Shown here in pieces: positions 8,656 through 17,228 of a stretch of DNA of 64,000 nt. A program made the translations under genes and the position numbers. Source of the stretch: Elusimicrobia bacterium UBA5214 (GTDB lineage Bacteria; Elusimicrobiota; UBA5214). The number at the start of each line of letters is the position of its first letter. The first letter of the stretch is position 1. The notes under the pieces were generated by a model. The model saw nothing but the letters and a program-made list of their open reading frames with translations, was not told the DNA's origin and ran no database searches. Location of the stretch: the NCBI GenBank assembly GCA_002412545.1, contig DHVG01000026.1:100013-164012 (forward strand), in the 5' to 3' direction.

Positions 8656-8713
8656 TTCTTTATCCTTGCCCCATTAGATAATGGTATCTAACGGAGTGAA
8701 CGCAATCTGCGTT

Positions 8714-9103
8714 TTAATCTGCGGTTTCTGCAGTTAATACTTGTTCAATTTTTTCTAAAAGTAATTTCACCGGAAACGGTTTTTCTAAAAAATCAGCAAT
8801 TGGTGATTCTTGATTCAAAAGAAAAAGGTCGCGCAGTTGTCCTCTCCCGCTAATTACAATCACCGGTATACTTTGAGTTTCTTGATGCTTTTTCAACTGT
8901 TGATTAAGTGAATAACCATCAATTTTCGGCATCATTATATCCAAAAGAATCAAGTCCGGTTTTTCTTTCTGGACAATTTCTAAGGCTTCCTGCCCATTGT
9001 AAGCACCCAAGGTTTGATATCCTTCATCCTCCAGTGCTTCCTGGAGAAGATAAACGATATCTTCTTCGTCATCTACAACTAAGACTTTTTTCTTCTTTTC
9101 CAT
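8714..9103 (-). CDS. single-domain response regulator
   Basis: 129 residues, a CheY-like receiver with no output domain: acidic pocket VLVVDDEEDIVYLL, phospho-acceptor DLILLDIMMPKIDGYSL (Asp near 56) and switch Lys in ADFLEKPFPVKLL. It is preceded by the palindromic element 9110-9258, whose outer arm supplies a GGGGG run just before the start codon, so translation may depend on that structure. Two histidine kinases and another receiver protein lie upstream on the same strand (13183-16616), so it may take part in that phosphorelay. Confidence 0.92.
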   Translation of the reverse strand: MEKKKKVLVVDDEEDIVYLLQEALEDEGYQTLGAYNGQEALEIVQKEKPDLILLDIMMPKIDGYSLNQQLKKHQETQSIPVIVISGRGQLRDLFLLNQESPIADFLEKPFPVKLLLEKIEQVLTAETAD

Positions 9104-9109
9104 TTTCTT

Positions 9110-9258
9110 CCCCCATACCTTTGGTAGATGATGCCTTTGTCTTGATGAGTTGTTATTCGGAGATTGATAACGTATCTTAAAAATATCATTTAGCTCATCT
9201 ATCTAAGCATAAGAGTAGACGGCATCGGAAACAACTCATATCTACCAAAGGTGCGGGG
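9110..9258. repeat. crossed-arm palindromic element XP1
   Basis: Outer arms A 9110-9129 (CCCCATACCTTTGGTAGAT) and A' 9240-9258 are complementary except two positions. Inner arms are crossed: B GATGCC 9130-9135 with B' GGCATC 9221-9226, and C ATGAGTTGTT 9145-9154 with C' AACAACTCAT 9230-9239, both perfect. B touches A and C' touches A'. The order A-B-C-B'-C'-A' predicts a pseudoknot closed by a long stem. It fills the gap between the Kelch gene and the response regulator. The name XP is mine. Confidence 0.75.
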
Positions 9259-9271
9259 TTCCCTCCTTTTT

Positions 9272-12200
9272 TTATTTCACTACTCCAATTAAACGACTTA
9301 TTTTCCTTTCTTCACCCCCCGCCGAATCGGCGGGACGGGCGGTAATTAAACATAAGTATACACCATTAGCCACAATCATTCCAGCATCATTCTTGCCATC
9401 CCAGAATTCTATATTGCGATACCCCTCAGGTGTTCCCACACCAGCAGCATTTTCTTTTGTCCAAACTAAATCACCAACTAAATTGTAAATTCTAATGGTG
9501 ACATTGCTATCTTCAGTAAGATAATATTCAATTCGTGTTTTTTTTTCTCCTTTTGTGGGATTGAAGGGATTAGGGTAGTTAGCTACTTGCGAAAGATATG
9601 CTACTACTGGTGCATAACCAAGTAAAGAAATAATTATTCCCGGAAAACTATCTGAATATTCTATTGACACAGAGACATTTTTTTTCCCTTGGTCAACTTC
9701 TTGCGGATATACCGCTGGTGTCCAGAAAGCAGAAGAAACCTTTTCTTCTAATCGGCAAATACGCAAATTATCTACCGGAATATTAGTACCTTTAAAATAA
9801 CCATTTATATCCTGACAACCATAAAGAATCTTCAATTTAATACCTGAAGGAGAAATCAACTTATCACTCGTGTCGTAGATACCAACACGGTAAGCAAAAT
9901 CGTCAATTTTTCTGGTGGTAGGGTCATTTATACTATGTTGATTTGCCCAAGAAAGTGGCAGATATTCTCCAGAAGAAATTTTGTCAACCCTTAAATAAGT
10001 ATTATCCGGTAAACCAGTAGAAACTTCAACCTCAAGATTATCAATTTTTACTCTTTTTCGACTAATCGTAAAGAAATTGCCTATCTCATTACTCAGTCGC
10101 GAAGCACCGAATTGGTCTTTTGCTTCCACATACCAATAGTATATTTTTTCTTCGTCAAAGAAAAGAAGACGACAAAAATTATTCTTAGAAGTGTTCACGG
10201 CAACAGATGCCCCAAAATTCTTATCCGTGGAATAATAAAGAGTATAAGTAACTTCATCTCCGTTAGGGTCGATTGCCTCCTCCCACTCAAAAAATAAGGG
10301 AAGAGAGGGGTACAATCTACCGGAGGGTGGAGAAATTAAAGAAAAAGTTCCCGGTGCTAAATTATAGTTACTGATACCAAAATTAGAAGTATCTTCATTA
10401 CTCAGCGGATTCATCGGAGGAGAAATAATATCTTCAATTTTCACCTTTAAAAGATAATTTATCCGGTTAGGTTCGCTTGTTGAATCAAAAAGGTAATATT
10501 CCTGATTAAGAACTCGCCCGATTTCTTTCCAAGTCAAACCAACATTTGAAGAAAGATAAATTTGGAATTGATGTTTATCACTGCGGTTAGGGTCAGAATA
10601 GCTCCAATGAAAATAGGTTGTCCCAGAAATAATTTCATTATTTATCGGATAGATTATATGAATTTCTGGTCGTTCATTTAAATTAGAAATTGTAAAAGCG
10701 CTATCCGAAATATCCCAACCTTCAAGTCCGCGTTTATCGGTAGCGATAACTTTTATCCGGTTTGAACTACCGTTTGGTGCCTGCCGACTGTCCCATAAGT
10801 AAAAAGTTGTCTTATCCGTTAAACCGCTGACAACTAAAATTGTGTAACTCGTTTCGTTATCAGTGGAAAGATATATCGCAAAATTATGTGTATCTCCAGG
10901 ATTAGAGTCAGAATAAGTCCAAGAAATGTTTAGAGAAGAAGTGCTCAGATTTGTATTCCCGTATTCACCCTGATTTGGTGAGAGTAAAGTTACTTCCGGT
11001 GGGACATTAGTGAAAGCAGAAGTGCTATTAGATAAAGGACTTAAGTTCCCGGCATCATCAATTATGCGTAAAGAAAAATAATAAGTTGTTGCATTTTGTA
11101 AATTAGAGATAATTTTTGTCCTTTTTGAACCAAGAGTAATCAAAATCTCTGTCCAAGTCACTGAGTCCACAATTATCTCCCAATCTCCTTCAGCAATTCT
11201 ACCAGAAGATGACCATTTAACAAGGTATCCACCATTAGAAATATCACCAATTATTCCATCATCCCCGGTATTTGTCCAAGTAAGTTCAACTGTTCCGTTT
11301 GCCGGGCCAATGCTTGCGGTCAAATCGTTAACCGTAGTTGGTGGAGTGGTGTCCAAGAAGAAAACATAAGATTCTGACCAATCTCCGTAAGTTGTCCCAT
11401 CATAAGCGCGTATTTGCCAGTACCATTTCCCTTCAGAAATTACAGTCACCGGTTCAGTTGAACTGTATTGGGTCAAGGATTGAGGAATTCCAGTTATATA
11501 AATATCCCCGGAAGCAGGAACTGGTGCTGAACCTAATCTGATTTCATAAGTAAGTACATCCAAATTATCTTCATCATCAGCGTTCTTCCAGGTAAACGAT
11601 GACCGATTAATATTTGCTCCAGGGTAAGGATAAACTGGAGTTGGCATTGTAGGTGAACAATTGTAAAATATAGTGATGGCATCTAACTCTGGACTTTCAA
11701 ATAGAGAATTTGACTGAAAATATGCTTTGAACTTAAAGTAACTTTGGTCCTTATGCCCATCCCAGATTTTTCCTACATAGTTATAAGAATAGTAGGTATT
11801 TTCTTCCCCATTAGGACCTACAAATTTTGTCCAAGATTTATTGTCACTTGAACTTGCAAACTGAAATCTCAGTTCTCCTTTTTGTGCTTTAGGAAAAACT
11901 TCAAAACTATCCCAAGTTAAACTGGTAGAAAAAGATACAGACAATGCCGGAGAAATATAGGTACCACTTCCGCGATAAAGATAATACCAAAGGTCGTTAT
12001 GATACCCTCCATCTACACCAGCAAATAAATAAACACCGTCCAAAAAATCAACATAAACTAAACTATGTCCATAACGATTAGATGGTGAACTTGATGGATG
12101 AACCTCATACCACTTGTTTCCTTTCAAATCATAAAACCAAGTGTCTGCGTAAGAACTTCCTAACCCACTAAAAAGAACAATCTTTTGGTTAAATTTATCA

Positions 12201-13108
12201 TAGACAATATTCGTTGCTCGTTTCCCAAGTATTCCACCCGGGAACGAAGGATTTCTATTTTCCCAAACATTTGATGAAGCATCATAGACCCAAGTATCAT
12301 TGAGATAATTATTAGGAGCAGGTAAACCAGTAGAACCGCCAAAAAGAATGATTTTTTGCTGTTGAAAATCATAACACATTCCTGCGGAGTCACGATTGGA
12401 AGGAGAAATTAAAGGAGTAAGTTTAACCCACGAACTGTTATTTACTTGGTATTCCCAAGTTTCATTAAAACGAGTTTCACCAAAGTAACCACCAAAAAAA
12501 TAGACACTATTTCTTTCTGGCACAAATGTTGCACTTACTAAAGCACGAGAACTGGGAACAACACCAAAAGGGAAAATTCCATTCCAAGAATTATTCATCA
12601 CATCATAAATCCAAAGGTCATTAAAATAAACTCCTTGCGAGTTTACCCCTCCAAAAAGTAAAATTTGACCATTACCGATAGAGACTAAAGTATGCTGTCG
12701 TCGTGCCGCTGGGGAGTTTAGCAAAAATTTTTTTTCTTCCCAATAGGGAACTTGTGTATAGGAATTGTATACCCATGTATCATTTAAATCTAAATCGTCT
12801 TTTACATCAAAACCACCAAAAAGAATTATTTTTTTATTTTGAGCATCGTAAGCAATCGGTGAGTAAGTTCTTTCGGAAGGAATTTCGGGTGGCGGGTTAA
12901 GTTTTATCCATTTATTTACTAATTTAAGTTTTGCATCTTCACCAGTTCCCTCAACTTGTAAATTAACCTTTTCTCCCGAATAAGTGAATTGGTCATAAAA
13001 GGTAAAAGTTGAAGAACTTCCTGCCCAAGAGTAAGCGGGTGTAAGGTTTAAGGTGTAAACTGTAAGTCCAATTCTGAAAACCAAATAAACGAAGAAAAAA
13101 TTTTTCAT
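9272..13108 (-). CDS. large exported Kelch / fibronectin-type protein with FlgD-like C-terminus
   Basis: 1278 residues. An N-terminal hydrophobic segment (FFFVYLVFRIGLTVYTLNL) resembles a signal peptide. Residues about 65-385 hold six Kelch blades, each ending in a motif like DLWIYDV, ETWEYQV, DTWVYDA or DTWFYDL after a GG pair, i.e. a galactose-oxidase-type beta-propeller. Several fibronectin/Ig-like beta domains follow (about 490-960). The C-terminus (about 1180-1278) has VANYPNPFNPTKGEKKTRIE and IRIYNLVGDLV, the FlgD-Ig/secretion-tail type domain. The segment ARPADSAGGEE near the end is encoded by a palindrome (CCGCCGAATCGGCGG, 9319-9333) and looks like a repeat insertion. Likely cell-surface or secreted; function unknown. 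Confidence 0.82.
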   Translation of the reverse strand: MKNFFFVYLVFRIGLTVYTLNLTPAYSWAGSSSTFTFYDQFTYSGEKVNLQVEGTGEDAKLKLVNKWIKLNPPPEIPSERTYSPIAYDAQNKKIILFGGFDVKDDLDLNDTWVYNSYTQVPYWEEKKFLLNSPAARRQHTLVSIGNGQILLFGGVNSQGVYFNDLWIYDVMNNSWNGIFPFGVVPSSRALVSATFVPERNSVYFFGGYFGETRFNETWEYQVNNSSWVKLTPLISPSNRDSAGMCYDFQQQKIILFGGSTGLPAPNNYLNDTWVYDASSNVWENRNPSFPGGILGKRATNIVYDKFNQKIVLFSGLGSSYADTWFYDLKGNKWYEVHPSSSPSNRYGHSLVYVDFLDGVYLFAGVDGGYHNDLWYYLYRGSGTYISPALSVSFSTSLTWDSFEVFPKAQKGELRFQFASSSDNKSWTKFVGPNGEENTYYSYNYVGKIWDGHKDQSYFKFKAYFQSNSLFESPELDAITIFYNCSPTMPTPVYPYPGANINRSSFTWKNADDEDNLDVLTYEIRLGSAPVPASGDIYITGIPQSLTQYSSTEPVTVISEGKWYWQIRAYDGTTYGDWSESYVFFLDTTPPTTVNDLTASIGPANGTVELTWTNTGDDGIIGDISNGGYLVKWSSSGRIAEGDWEIIVDSVTWTEILITLGSKRTKIISNLQNATTYYFSLRIIDDAGNLSPLSNSTSAFTNVPPEVTLLSPNQGEYGNTNLSTSSLNISWTYSDSNPGDTHNFAIYLSTDNETSYTILVVSGLTDKTTFYLWDSRQAPNGSSNRIKVIATDKRGLEGWDISDSAFTISNLNERPEIHIIYPINNEIISGTTYFHWSYSDPNRSDKHQFQIYLSSNVGLTWKEIGRVLNQEYYLFDSTSEPNRINYLLKVKIEDIISPPMNPLSNEDTSNFGISNYNLAPGTFSLISPPSGRLYPSLPLFFEWEEAIDPNGDEVTYTLYYSTDKNFGASVAVNTSKNNFCRLLFFDEEKIYYWYVEAKDQFGASRLSNEIGNFFTISRKRVKIDNLEVEVSTGLPDNTYLRVDKISSGEYLPLSWANQHSINDPTTRKIDDFAYRVGIYDTSDKLISPSGIKLKILYGCQDINGYFKGTNIPVDNLRICRLEEKVSSAFWTPAVYPQEVDQGKKNVSVSIEYSDSFPGIIISLLGYAPVVAYLSQVANYPNPFNPTKGEKKTRIEYYLTEDSNVTIRIYNLVGDLVWTKENAAGVGTPEGYRNIEFWDGKNDAGMIVANGVYLCLITARPADSAGGEERKISRLIGVVK

Positions 13109-13134
13109 TCGCAGTCATCTATGTTATTGGTAAG

Positions 13135-13200
13135 CCCCGCACCTTTGGTTGATGTCTATCTCAACAATAAACAAAAGATATATCAACCAAAAGTGCAGGG
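13135..13200. repeat. palindromic element XP2 (short form)
   Basis: Arms CCCCGCACCTTTGGTTGAT (13135-13153) and its near-complement 13182-13200 match the outer arms of XP1 and XP5, with two differences between arms. The interior is only 28 bp and lacks clear B/C arms. The right arm encodes the last residues (CTFG, stop) of the kinase gene ending at 13183, so the element overlaps a coding end. Confidence 0.7.
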
Positions 13201-14841
13201 TAAAGTAAAACAAAAACGACTACCCTTACTTTCTCCCGGAGGAGGACTATCTACCCAAATTTTGCCATGATGTGCTTCTACAATATGCCGAGATATCGTC
13301 AACCCTAAACCAAAACCGCCGGTCTCGCGGGTCAGGGAAGTGTCCACCCGATAAAATCTATCAAAAATTTTTTCTTTCTCTTGCGCCGGGATACCAACAC
13401 CGGTATCTTTAACACTCACTTCAATTTCTGGAATAATTATCCTTTTAGGAGTAGTTGTCCCATCTTTTCTTACCGCTCGAATTTCAACTTTACCCCCGTA
13501 AGGAGTAAACTTAATCGCATTACTCAGCAAGTTGCTCATCACTTGATGGATACGTTCTCGGTCAGCATCAATTTTACCTACATCTTGAGTAATTTCTACT
13601 TTGAGATTAATACTCTTTTTTTCGGCTAAAAGAGAAAAAGATTCAACTGTTTCATTAATCAATTCCGGGAGAGAAAATTCTTTTAAAACAATTTTAAATA
13701 GTCCCGCTTCAATCCGGGTAAAATCAAGTATCTGAGTGACTAACTCTTCCATTCGTTGTGTATTTTTATGTAAAATTTCAAATATCCGATTCTCCCGTTT
13801 ATCACTACTCTGCTGGGAAGCAAGAAAAATATCCTTCTCTTTAGACAAAATATCTAAGGCGGTACGGAAGTTCATCAGCGGTGTGCGTAATTCATGGGAA
13901 GCAGTAGCAACAAATTCGCTTTTCAATTTATCCAATTGCTGTAACTCAAGGTTTGCTTTCTCTAATGCCTGATAAGCACGCATGTTTTCAATAGTTACCG
14001 CCGCAACATCAGCAAAAATTATCAACAGTTTTAATTCATTTTCAGTAAAAAATCTTTCTTTAAGTGTATTGAGATTAACCACCCCGATTACTTCTTCACG
14101 GTAAAGTAAAGGTACAGAAAGTGCTGATTTAATATCTAAACGTGATTTTAAATCTTTAAACCGCGAGTCATTTTTTAGACCATTGATTAAAAGTATCGGC
14201 TCCCGGTGAGCGATTACCCAACCAGAAACCCGTTCACCGACTTTGACTATCTCCTCATATGCCTGTTTATCCAAACCAATACCAACTTCAACGGATAAAG
14301 TTTTATTTTTTTCATCATAAAGCATAATTGAACCAGCATCACCACCTAATACCTCGCAAGCATTTTTTAAGATTGTGTAAAGGATATCTTTAGCCGGTCT
14401 CAAAGCAATCGCTACTTGGGCAGTTTCATACAATGCTTTCAATTCACGTAGTTCTTTTACTTCCTGTGCCAAACGCTGTTTTTCCAGAGCGTGTTCAACT
14501 ACACTGTACAATTTATCAATTTCAAATGGTTTAAGTACATAATCAAAAGCACCTTCTTTCATTGCCTCTACTGCCGATTCTATATCCCCGTAAGCAGTAA
14601 CGATTACTACTTCGGCAAGTGGATAAAATTTTTTAACCTGACGAAGAAGGGTCAAACCATCAAGTTCAGGCATACGCAAGTCAGTTAAAATAAGATTAAA
14701 CCACTTTTCTTTAAGTTTTTCTAAGGCAATCCGTCCGTTACCTGCGGTATCTACAAAATATTTTTTCCTCTCTAAAGCACGGCGACAAAAGGTACGAATT
14801 GTATCCTCATCATCAACAATAAGAATTTTTTCTTCAGCCAT
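13183..14841 (-). CDS. receiver-GAF-histidine kinase (hybrid sensor)
   Basis: 552 residues. An N-terminal receiver (about 1-120: ILIVDDEDTIRTFCRRAL, acceptor NLILTDLRMPELDG, KPF near 104) is followed by a short linker, a GAF domain (about 150-290: ILKNACEVLGGDAGSIMLYD, VIGVVNLNTLKERFFTENE), and a HisKA/HATPase kinase. The H-box is TASHELRTPLMNFRTALDIL, N-box RIHQVMSNLLSNAIKFTPYG, G-boxes VKDTGVGIPAQEKEKIFDRF and GGFGLGLTISRHIVEAHHGK. No membrane segment is seen, so it is cytoplasmic. Its start overlaps the stop of the upstream kinase by 8 bp. The C-terminus is encoded by the right arm of XP2. Confidence 0.93.
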   Translation of the reverse strand: MAEEKILIVDDEDTIRTFCRRALERKKYFVDTAGNGRIALEKLKEKWFNLILTDLRMPELDGLTLLRQVKKFYPLAEVVIVTAYGDIESAVEAMKEGAFDYVLKPFEIDKLYSVVEHALEKQRLAQEVKELRELKALYETAQVAIALRPAKDILYTILKNACEVLGGDAGSIMLYDEKNKTLSVEVGIGLDKQAYEEIVKVGERVSGWVIAHREPILLINGLKNDSRFKDLKSRLDIKSALSVPLLYREEVIGVVNLNTLKERFFTENELKLLIIFADVAAVTIENMRAYQALEKANLELQQLDKLKSEFVATASHELRTPLMNFRTALDILSKEKDIFLASQQSSDKRENRIFEILHKNTQRMEELVTQILDFTRIEAGLFKIVLKEFSLPELINETVESFSLLAEKKSINLKVEITQDVGKIDADRERIHQVMSNLLSNAIKFTPYGGKVEIRAVRKDGTTTPKRIIIPEIEVSVKDTGVGIPAQEKEKIFDRFYRVDTSLTRETGGFGLGLTISRHIVEAHHGKIWVDSPPPGESKGSRFCFTLPCTFG

Positions 14842-15928
14842 TTTTTTTCCTTGTTTCTACTGGTAATTGAATGACAAATTTTGCTCCTTTACCTAAACCC
14901 TCCGATTCGGCAAAAATTGTCCCCTGATGTCGACGAATAATCTCGTAACTAACCGATAGACCGAGTCCGGTACCTTTTTCTCTGGTTGTAAAGAAAGGTT
15001 CAAAAATACGGTTAAGATTCTTCTTTTCTATCCCAATTCCAGTATCCTCAAAACAAATTTGTATGTTTTCATTTTTCATTCCTAAAGAATCTCTCCCGGG
15101 GATACTTCTCTCCATAAAACTTGTAGAAATGGTTATTCTACCACCTTGAGGCATTGCCTGAACTGCATTAAGAAGAATATTAATGAAAACTTCTTGTATT
15201 TGAGCTAAACTTAATGGCACTGAAGGGAGATTTTTCTCATAATTGCGGACAATTTCAATCCCGGAAATTTCCATTTTATGGAGAGCCAAATCAATCGCCT
15301 GGTCAATAACTTTATTAATTTCTGCCGAGACAAAACCATATTCTTTCTGACGCGAGAATTCAAGTAGATTAGAGACAATCCGCCTACAACGTTGTGCCGC
15401 TTCTTCAATCTCTTTTGCTTCAACGTAAGAATCTTCACCTCTTGGCAATTCACTAACGAGTAATTGGATATTACCGAGAATAACCTGGAGCGGATTGTTT
15501 AACTCGTGAGCGACACTGGCAGTCAATTCACCAAGAGAAACTAATTTTGCTACTTGGGGGAAATACACCTGACAAATTTGTTTCAATTCTTCTATTTCTC
15601 GCGCTACAAAGAGAATGCCAAGAACTCCGTTATTTTTTATTAACCGCGCATTAAGAACTACGGGTATTTTCTCGCCCTTTTTATTTAAGTAGATGGTTAT
15701 GTAATTTTCTAATATCCCTTTCGCAAAAACTTCTTTTACTAAACCACCTTCAGTAAAAACTAAATCTACCGACTGGTTAACTAATTCTTCCTCACGATAA
15801 CCTAACACTTTAATCAAAGAATCGTTAACTAAGTATATTTTCCCTTCTGAATTAACAGTCAAAACAAAAACTGGCAGATTCCAACAAACGAGTCTTAAGT
15901 AATCAAAATTAATTTTTTCTTCTTCCAT
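14834..15928 (-). CDS. PAS-domain histidine kinase
   Basis: 364 residues. A PAS domain (about 10-120: LPVFVLTVNSEGKIYLVNDS, VLGYREEELVNQSVDLVF) precedes a HisKA domain with H-box ASVAHELNNPLQVILGNIQL (about 145) and a HATPase domain with N-box QIQEVFINILLNAVQAMPQG and G-boxes FEDTGIGIEKKNLNRIFEPF and GTGLGLSVSYEIIRRHQGTI. The architecture is that of NtrB-like soluble kinases. It overlaps the downstream hybrid kinase by 8 bp and follows a DNA-binding receiver protein, so all three probably form one signalling unit. Confidence 0.93.
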   Translation of the reverse strand: MEEEKINFDYLRLVCWNLPVFVLTVNSEGKIYLVNDSLIKVLGYREEELVNQSVDLVFTEGGLVKEVFAKGILENYITIYLNKKGEKIPVVLNARLIKNNGVLGILFVAREIEELKQICQVYFPQVAKLVSLGELTASVAHELNNPLQVILGNIQLLVSELPRGEDSYVEAKEIEEAAQRCRRIVSNLLEFSRQKEYGFVSAEINKVIDQAIDLALHKMEISGIEIVRNYEKNLPSVPLSLAQIQEVFINILLNAVQAMPQGGRITISTSFMERSIPGRDSLGMKNENIQICFEDTGIGIEKKNLNRIFEPFFTTREKGTGLGLSVSYEIIRRHQGTIFAESEGLGKGAKFVIQLPVETRKKNG

Positions 15929-16031
15929 AATTCGCTCCGTTTTTACAGTTATTCTTTACCCTGTTAGAAATCCGAGAATTTTTAATCCTTATGACGAAAG
16001 ATTTTGTTTCCCTTGTTAGTTAAGAAAATTT

Positions 16032-16616
16032 CTAACCGGGTTGAGAATGTCCGAGTAAATTTTCTACTGATTTCATTAAATCAGAAATATCAAATGGTTT
16101 ACCTAAATAAGCATCAGCACCGTTAGCAATAATTCTCTCTTTCGTCTCCGGGGAATCATAAGCAGTAATCGCCAAAATTCTTGTCTTTTTCAAGCGTTCA
16201 TCAGAACGTATCTCTCGGCAGAGTTCAAAACCGTCAACTCCCGGTAAACGTAAATCCAAAATTACCAAATCCGGCAAGAAAGTGCTTATTTTTCTCCCTC
16301 CGGAAAAACCATCATCAGCAGTCTCAATTTCACTCTCAAACTTTAACTTTTTCAATGCCCGCAGACAGTAGGATAATATTTTGGGTTCATCATCAATGAT
16401 GAGAATTTTCTTTTTTTCTCCACTCGCCCATTCTACGGGTAGAGGCAGTTGATACTTCTTTAAGAATTCAATCAAATCTTCTTTTTTTACTCTCCGATGT
16501 CCTCCGGGGGTGCGATAACCAGGGAGAATACCTTTTTCAATCCAACCAATTACCGTCGTTAAATCTACATTGCAAATTTTACTAATGTCATAAGTCGTAT
16601 AGACTGCTTTTTCCAT
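16032..16616 (-). CDS. MerR/excisionase-type HTH fused to a receiver domain
   Basis: 194 residues. Residues 1-55 are a MerR/excisionase-like winged helix (YTTYDISKICNVDLTTVIGW, IEKGILPGYRTPGGHRRVKK), and 68-190 are a receiver (KILIIDDEPKILSYCLRAL, acceptor LPDLVILDLRLPGVDGFEL, KPF at the end). The order HTH-receiver is the reverse of typical response regulators. The two downstream kinases are its likely partners. A purine-rich AGGAGG-type ribosome binding site lies just before the start. Confidence 0.88.
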   Translation of the reverse strand: MEKAVYTTYDISKICNVDLTTVIGWIEKGILPGYRTPGGHRRVKKEDLIEFLKKYQLPLPVEWASGEKKKILIIDDEPKILSYCLRALKKLKFESEIETADDGFSGGRKISTFLPDLVILDLRLPGVDGFELCREIRSDERLKKTRILAITAYDSPETKERIIANGADAYLGKPFDISDLMKSVENLLGHSQPG

Positions 16617-16717
16617 AATTTCCTCCTTAATTAAGACTTTCCAATTATCCTAATTTCCCCAATATTAACTATAATATGAATTTTATCTTTTGTCAAGGGG
16701 GGAAGGAAAATTTTTTT

Positions 16718-16834
16718 AAACGCTAAATCGCTAAATAGCGCCAAATCACCAAAATCTGCCAAATCGCTAAAATGAGTTTTGGCGTTTTGGCGTATTCATT
16801 TTTTGCGCTTTTGCGGTTAGCGTTTTTGCGGTTA
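16718..16834. repeat. intergenic CGCTAAAT/TTTGGCG palindromic words
   Basis: AAACGCTAAATCGCTAAAT and GCCAAATCGCTAAAATGAG on the left pair with TTTTGGCGTTTTGGCG and GCGGTTAGCGTTTTTGCGG on the right. This lies directly 3' of the nested tRNA cluster and contains no gene. The same words occur in several other gaps. Confidence 0.6.
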
Positions 16835-16892
16835 TGGCCCCAACGGGAATCGAATCCGTGTCTGTACCTCTTGCCCCGCACCAATAAAAAAA

Positions 16893-17080
16893 TGCCGCTA
16901 ACGGGATTTGAACCCGTGATCTCCGCCTCTTGCCCCGCACCAATAAAAAATGCCGCCAACGGGATTCGAACCCGTGATCTCCGCCTTGAGAGGGCGGCGT
17001 CCTTAACCCCTAGACGATGGCGGCACCAATTGGTGCGGGGTGAAAGAGGGCGGCGTCCTGAACCCCTAGACGATAGCGGC
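16893..17080 (-). pseudogene. middle tRNA-Glu gene interrupted in the anticodon loop
   Basis: The 5' half is 17049-17080 and the 3' half 16893-16927. Joined, they give a perfect 7-bp acceptor stem (GCCGCTA with TAGCGGC), a normal T arm (ACGGG-TTCAAAT-CCCGT) and a perfect anticodon stem (CCGCC with GGCGG). The loop is replaced by an insertion bounded by 12-bp perfect inverted arms (ATTGGTGCGGGG 17029-17040, CCCCGCACCAAT 16933-16944) that contains the intact tRNA-Glu. Flanking CTCTT/AAGAG also pair, extending the stem. Functional only if it were spliced; otherwise a pseudogene. Confidence 0.65.
16951..17024 (-). tRNA. tRNA-Glu (anticodon CTC)
   Basis: 74 nt, read on the minus strand. Acceptor stem GCCGCCA with TGGCGGC plus discriminator A; T arm ACGGG-TTCGAAT-CCCGT; anticodon stem CCGCC with GGCGG and loop CTCTCAA, giving anticodon CTC (16988-16990) for GAG codons. 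The D region (ATCGTCTAGGGGTTAAGGACG) matches bacterial tRNA-Glu. No CCA is encoded; a T-run (TTTTTT) follows. This intact copy sits inside the interrupted loop of a second tRNA-Glu, which itself sits inside a third. Confidence 0.95.
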
Positions 17081-17148
17081 AATTTGGTGCGGGGTGAAAG
17101 AGGGCTGCGTCCTAGGCCGCTAGACGATAGGGCCGCTCTTCTTTGCTA

Positions 17149-17168
17149 CGGGGAACCCCTAGACGATG
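17149..17168 (-). pseudogene. fourth tRNA-Glu 5' fragment
   Basis: The minus strand reads CCATCGTCTAGGGGTTC, the same 5' segment as the two inner tRNA-Glu units, then diverges into CCCCGTAGCAAAG. Only acceptor and D-arm remnants remain, and no matching 3' half was found. It suggests a further, decayed nesting level. Confidence 0.55.
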
Positions 17169-17228
17169 GAAAAAATTGGCGTGAGCAGATAAAACTAAAC
17201 AATAACTACAACTTGAAGAAAATCTCAA

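Larger units (their letters stand above)
16835..17134 (-). pseudogene. outer tRNA-Glu-like gene, split at the anticodon arm
   Basis: The 5' half starts at 17134 (GGCCCTATCGTCTAGCGG...) and ends near 17100; the 3' half is 16835-16870, ending TTGGGGCCA. The two halves restore a 7-bp acceptor stem (GGCCCTA with TGGGGCC, one G-T pair) and a T arm with one mismatch. The anticodon stem is poor (CAGCC against GGTAC). Between the halves lie inverted arms (TTGGTGCGGGG at 17084-17094 and CCCCGCACCAA at 16874-16884) enclosing the two inner tRNA units. Likely degenerate. Confidence 0.6.

Noticed and set aside
16871..17100. Group I or group II intron in the tRNA anticodon loop
   Set aside because: The insertions consist of short inverted arms plus another tRNA; no intron core, P3-P7 elements or domain V is visible.
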